From Rhodococcus ruber NBRC 15591 (GTDB lineage: Bacteria; Actinomycetota; Actinomycetes; Mycobacteriales; Mycobacteriaceae): DNA of 64,000 nt. Position numbers and translations under genes: made by a program. Shown here piece after piece: positions 60,616 to 64,000 of this stretch (its first letter is position 1; each line of letters begins with the position of its first letter). The notes beneath the pieces are model-generated. The model saw only the letters and a list, made by a program, of their open reading frames with translations, was not told the origin of the DNA and did no database searches. The DNA lies in contig NZ_BCXE01000023.1 in the NCBI RefSeq assembly GCF_001894945.1, positions 62,001 through 126,000 on the forward strand, given 5' to 3'.

Positions 60616-61593
60616 CTACGGCAGCGGCGGAACCAGGATCTCGTCCGGCTCCTTGTCCGGTCGCAACCCCTTCCAGCTGGGGTGCCGGAGACTGTCGCCC
60701 GTGAACTCCCGGTACTCGACGTCGCCGACCAGTACGGGTTCGGCCCACCGGGCGGCCCGGACGACGGGGGCCGGCGGCGTGACGTCGAACGGATAGGTGG
60801 GCCGCTCGAGTTCGTCGAGCCGCTCCCACAGGGCTCGTCGCCCCACGGTGGTGAAGCCCGTGCCGAGGTTGCCGATGTGGACGAGACGACCGTCGTCGTC
60901 GTGGGCGCCGAGGACCAGGGACCCGAAGGTGGCGCGGTGCGGACCGGTGCCCGGCAACCACCCGGCGACGATGGCCTCGGTGTTCCTGCGCAGCGCCGTC
61001 TTGATCCATGCCGGGGACCGGCGTCCCGGCTGATAGGTCGAGTCGGTCCGCTTGCAGACGATGCCTTCGAGACCGTGATCGCGGGCGAGGTCGAGCAGGA
61101 TCTTCGTGTCCGTGCCGATCCAGTGCGGTGGGGTGCGGACCAGAGGACCGGACATCGACAGGTCGACCAGCCGGCGACGGCGTTCGAGGTACGGCAGCCC
61201 GGTCGTCGGTGCGCCGTCGAGCGCGAGCAGGTCGAACGCGTAGAACTCCACGGGTGTGGTCCTGATCAGCGCGGCCGTCGGTTTCGCCACGTGGATGCGG
61301 CTCTGCAGCCGGGGGAACGACGGCGCCCCGGTCCGCGGGTCGGGCGCGACGATTTCCCCGTCGACGACCATCGGACGGCCGCGAGCCAGCGCCGACAGCG
61401 CGATCGTCAGTTCCGGGTAGATCCCGGAGACGTCCCTGCCGTTGCGGCTGTGGAGCCGGCACCGCTCGCCGTCGCACATCGCCACCGTGCGTGCGCCGTC
61501 CCACTTCATCTCCACCGCCCATCCGGTGCCGATCGGCGGGCGGCCGGCGGTGGCGAGCATCGGCGCCGGGACGGAGGCGCGGGCTGGGGGCAT
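60616..61593 (-). CDS. ATP-dependent DNA ligase (LigC/LigD-ligase type)
   Basis: A 325-residue ligase. Motif I is VEMKWDGAR with the adenylated Lys30, followed by SRNGRDVSGIYPEL (motif III-like), MVVDGEIVAPD, GLEGIVCKR (motif IV) and PAWIKTALR (motif V). The C-terminal OB domain is at about 200-325. It is a stand-alone ligase, not joined to polymerase or nuclease domains as in LigD. It may act in end joining or nick sealing; Ku or a LigD polymerase is not encoded here. ATG 61593 was chosen because the frame upstream is non-coding. Confidence 0.92.
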   Translation of the reverse strand: MPPARASVPAPMLATAGRPPIGTGWAVEMKWDGARTVAMCDGERCRLHSRNGRDVSGIYPELTIALSALARGRPMVVDGEIVAPDPRTGAPSFPRLQSRIHVAKPTAALIRTTPVEFYAFDLLALDGAPTTGLPYLERRRRLVDLSMSGPLVRTPPHWIGTDTKILLDLARDHGLEGIVCKRTDSTYQPGRRSPAWIKTALRRNTEAIVAGWLPGTGPHRATFGSLVLGAHDDDGRLVHIGNLGTGFTTVGRRALWERLDELERPTYPFDVTPPAPVVRAARWAEPVLVGDVEYREFTGDSLRHPSWKGLRPDKEPDEILVPPLP

Positions 61594-61664
61594 GGTAGGG
61601 ATTATCCGGTGCGGCAGCGCGACGTGCAGCCCTCGAGTGCAGAATTGCGCTGGGCCACAGAGAA

Positions 61665-62717
61665 TTACACCGATGTACTCTGCTGTGCGCCGCGGCGTGC
61701 CCCCAGGTCGGCGGGTGGGCACACGGCGCGGGGGCGGGTGGATAACGAGATGGGATCGATCTGTGCGGGTGGCGCCTGCCGGCCGTGCCGCTCGGGGGTC
61801 GCCGGTGCGCGGCTGACGAACCAGACGGCAGCGACCACGACCGCGCATCCGATCGACTGGACGAGAGTGGGGCGCTCGTGCACGAGGGCGATCGCCACCC
61901 CCATCGCCAGCACGGGCTGAGCGAGCAACAGCGTCGCGCCGACCTCGGACGGGAGCCGGGGGAGGCCGATTCCGATCAGGACCCAGCCGAGCACCTGGCC
62001 GGTCAGCGCCAGCATCGCCAGCCATCCGAGGGCGGGCCAACCGGGGGTGAGGTCGACCGGGCCCCACAGCGAGCCGACGGAAGTGCCGACGACGCCGGCG
62101 ACGAGAGTCGACACGAACACCTGCGAGGAGGCTCTTCGTTCCGAACCCGCCCGACCGGCGACGAAGAGGTAGGTGCCGTACGCGAGGCCTGCGGCCAGTG
62201 CCAGCAGTGTTCCCCACATCGACCGATCGGTCTCGCCGCCGCCGAACAGGGCTCCACCGGCGAGCGCGACACCGGCGAACAGGAAGGGGACCGCCAGGAC
62301 GAAGCGCACCGGGACCCGTTCGCGGAAGACCAGCCACGCCAGCAGCGGGACGACGACGACCTGGACGTTGACGACGACCGTGGCGATTCCGGCACCGATC
62401 ATCTCGATCGATCGTGCCCACAGCGCGAAGTCGATGCCCAGCATCGCGCCGCCGAGCGCCTGGGTGGCGAGCACGCGGCGCGAAATGCCTCCGTGTCGCC
62501 GAATCTCGTGCAGGGCAAGAAGGCCCAGTACGGGAAGAGCGAATGCGCACCGGAAGAGGGTCGATGTCGCCGGCGACACCCCGGAGAGCTTGATCAGGCC
62601 GGCCGTCAGCGACGTCGCCGCGGCACCTGCCAGCACCGTCACCCGCGGATCCACGGGGGTGACGGTGAAGCGGGGGCGGGCGACGAGCACAGGTGGCAGG
62701 CGCGGTCCGGAGGTCAT
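61665..62717 (-). CDS. EamA-family transporter
   Basis: A 350-residue drug/metabolite transporter with ten helices and two EamA repeats (about 28-160 and 175-305): AGLIKLSGVSPATSTLFRCA, then LLAWLVFRERVPVRFVLAV at the end of the first and ALVHERPTLVQSIGCAVVV at the end of the second. It exports amino acids or similar metabolites. A Pro/Arg-rich 35-residue tail follows. GAGAAT (62729-62724) ends 6 bases before the ATG, so it may be leaderless. The divergent LysR gene probably regulates it. Confidence 0.9.
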   Translation of the reverse strand: MTSGPRLPPVLVARPRFTVTPVDPRVTVLAGAAATSLTAGLIKLSGVSPATSTLFRCAFALPVLGLLALHEIRRHGGISRRVLATQALGGAMLGIDFALWARSIEMIGAGIATVVVNVQVVVVPLLAWLVFRERVPVRFVLAVPFLFAGVALAGGALFGGGETDRSMWGTLLALAAGLAYGTYLFVAGRAGSERRASSQVFVSTLVAGVVGTSVGSLWGPVDLTPGWPALGWLAMLALTGQVLGWVLIGIGLPRLPSEVGATLLLAQPVLAMGVAIALVHERPTLVQSIGCAVVVAAVWFVSRAPATPERHGRQAPPAQIDPISLSTRPRAVCPPADLGARRGAQQSTSV

Positions 62718-62723
62718 GCTCGA

Positions 62724-62783
62724 ATTCTCGAGGGGCCGACCCGTGAGCACAAGTAAATATTCGTGCCGATGAATCGGTAGAGT
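62724..62783. promoter_or_regulatory. Divergent EamA/LysR control region
   Basis: The 73-base gap contains a -10 for each direction (GAGAAT, minus, 62729-62724; TAGAGT, plus, 62778-62783) and the inverted repeat ATTC-N8-GAAT (62759-62774), which has the T-N11-A form LysR proteins bind. Both transcripts would be nearly leaderless. Confidence 0.5.
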
Positions 62784-62790
62784 TACTACC

Positions 62791-63693
62791 GTGTTGAGCG
62801 TCGAGCGCCTCCGGGCCCTGTGTGCGGTCGCCGAGTACGGTTCGATCAGTGCGGCGGCGCAGGCCCTGCATGTGACCCCGTCGGGGGTATCGCAGCAGTT
62901 GCACAAGTTCGAGCGCGAGGTCGGTGTGGCGCTGCTGGTGCCGTCCGGTCGCGGAGTGCAGCTCACCGATGCGGGCCGCCTGCTGGCGCGCCGTGGGCGA
63001 GAGGTGATATCCCTTCTGGCGCAAGCAGAATCGGAGGTCGTGTCTCTCGAGCGCGACGTGGTCGGAGACCTGCGGATCGGGTCGTTCGCGTCGGCGAGCC
63101 GGGTCGTCGCTCCGGCGGCGATCGCCGCCCTGCAGCGCCGCCACGCCGGACTCCGGATCGGTTTCGTCGTCGGTGAGACCGAGGAACTCGTCCCTGCGGT
63201 TGTTCGGCGTGAGTTGGATCTGGCCGTCGTCGACAGCTGGGTCACGATGCCGTTCCAGCTCCCCGAAGCGGCGGTATGCACGCTCGTGCACCGTGATTCC
63301 GCCGACGTTGCGCTTCCGATCGATCATCCTCTGGCGCACCGGGACTACGTCGATCTCGACGAGATCGCGCAGATGCCGTGGACGACCTGGACGAAGGGTG
63401 CCGTCTTCCACACCTGGCTGGTCCAGACGCTGCGCAAGCGGGGCGTCGAGCCCCGGGTCCGTTACGAGGTGCCGGAGTTCGCTGCCCAGCTCGAGTTCGT
63501 CGCGCACGGCCTCGCCGCCGCACTGGTGCCGCGCCTGGCTCGGGTGTGGGTGCCGGAGACGATCGCGATCGTGCCGGTACGGCCGACGTTGGAGCGGGAG
63601 ATCTACGCCCTCCGGCGCCGGGACAACGACCGGCCCGCGGTGCGCGCCGGTATCGCGGCGCTCAGCGAGTCGTTTGCCGGGATCGGTACCTGA
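62791..63693 (+). CDS. LysR-family regulator
   Basis: A 300-residue LysR-type regulator with the helix-turn-helix at residues 18-37 (SISAAAQALHVTPSGVSQQL) and the periplasmic-binding-like effector domain at about 88-290 (GDLRIGSFASASRVVAPAA, then VRRELDLAVVDSW and FVAHGLAAALVPRL). It is divergent from the EamA transporter gene, the usual layout for a LysR controlling its neighbour. The start is GTG with no ribosome site. The effector is unknown but may be an exported amino acid. Confidence 0.93.
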   Translation: MLSVERLRALCAVAEYGSISAAAQALHVTPSGVSQQLHKFEREVGVALLVPSGRGVQLTDAGRLLARRGREVISLLAQAESEVVSLERDVVGDLRIGSFASASRVVAPAAIAALQRRHAGLRIGFVVGETEELVPAVVRRELDLAVVDSWVTMPFQLPEAAVCTLVHRDSADVALPIDHPLAHRDYVDLDEIAQMPWTTWTKGAVFHTWLVQTLRKRGVEPRVRYEVPEFAAQLEFVAHGLAAALVPRLARVWVPETIAIVPVRPTLEREIYALRRRDNDRPAVRAGIAALSESFAGIGT

Positions 63694-63759
63694 GTGTGCC
63701 AGTGGACCGCCTCCGCGATCCCGGTGCATCCACCTCCGGTTCTCGCCTGCCGCAATCGA

Positions 63760-64000
63760 TTACGTGCGCGTGCATCCGCAGGTGCCGACGTCCCGCTCGG
63801 GGCGCAGGCCCCGGAGGAACACCGCGATCGGCCGGGCCAGTAGCGCGACGCTCTCCTCCGTGCCGGCGGTGACACCGTCCAGCGACCGGGCGCCGAGCAG
63901 CCGGTCCGCGGTCAGTCCCTCGGCCAGGCTCACGAGATCGGCGGCTGCGGCGTCGGCGTCCTCGGCTTCGCAGGCGAGCGCGAGGCCGCGCGCGGCCTCG
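63760..64000 (-). CDS. 3' end of an unidentified gene, possibly a TetR-type regulator
   Basis: The last 79 codons of a minus-strand gene extend past the right edge. They encode an Ala-rich helical segment (LALACEAEDADAAAADLV, then ESVALLARPIAVFLRGL) that resembles the C-terminal helices of some TetR regulators, and end in a Cys-rich TCGCTRT. Coding use of codons supports the frame. The family cannot be fixed without the N-terminus. Confidence 0.5.
   Translation of the reverse strand, partial: EAARGLALACEAEDADAAAADLVSLAEGLTADRLLGARSLDGVTAGTEESVALLARPIAVFLRGLRPERDVGTCGCTRT

Overview
The window is high-GC actinobacterial DNA from the mycolic-acid group, most likely Rhodococcus or a close relative. 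The evidence is an MMPL lipid exporter, KstR with the igr-type cholesterol side-chain genes, a Mycobacterium-type three-domain OtsB1, a CrtU-type aromatic carotenoid gene and many leaderless-looking starts. Gene density is very high, with many ATGA/GTGA stop-start overlaps. I saw no rRNA, tRNA, CRISPR array, insertion sequence or prophage.

Region 1 (1-19.2 kb) is the most unusual part. About 17 same-strand genes overlap or nearly touch, and together they look like the downstream end of a biosynthetic gene cluster. In order they are: the tail of an upstream gene, an MMPL exporter, a small membrane protein, an acyl-CoA dehydrogenase relative, a thioester-reductase-like protein, a class III aminotransferase, an SRPBCC protein, a DUF2156 acyltransferase-fold protein, a DAO-type flavoenzyme, a flavin monooxygenase, two paralogous alpha/beta hydrolases, a flavin halogenase-like protein, a CPA2 cation/proton antiporter, a P450, an SDR and a Baeyer-Villiger-type monooxygenase. 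An MFS exporter follows. The core synthase and any regulator must lie upstream of the window, and I do not recognise a known product.

Region 2 (19.2-33.4 kb) is accessory metabolism: two MFS transporters, a fused HyuA-HyuB hydantoinase/oxoprolinase, a zinc-type ABC importer (znuA-znuC-znuB), a LacI regulator and a fusion of trehalose-phosphatase with a GH15 trehalase-like enzyme.

Region 3 (32.7-42.2 kb) is steroid side-chain catabolism. kstR is divergent from fadE34, followed by fadE28-fadE29-chsH2-chsH1-ltp2. Two identical KstR boxes sit exactly at the two promoter positions. A TetR/SDR pair follows.

Region 4 (42.2-53.1 kb) holds a DrrAB-like ABC exporter, the HAD-OtsB-GH65 protein OtsB1, a PGPGW membrane protein, a patatin-like protein and a crtU-Rieske pair for aromatic carotenoid end groups.

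Region 5 (53.1-64 kb) holds a DUF4038 lipoprotein, a probable envelope-stress operon (helical protein, Hol-X, DUF3618) behind a SigF/SigB-like promoter, small membrane proteins around a perfect CRP-type palindrome, an ADP-ribosylglycohydrolase, a flavodoxin-like reductase, a secreted-repeat lipoprotein, an ATP-dependent DNA ligase, a divergent EamA/LysR pair, and the end of an unidentified gene running off the right edge.
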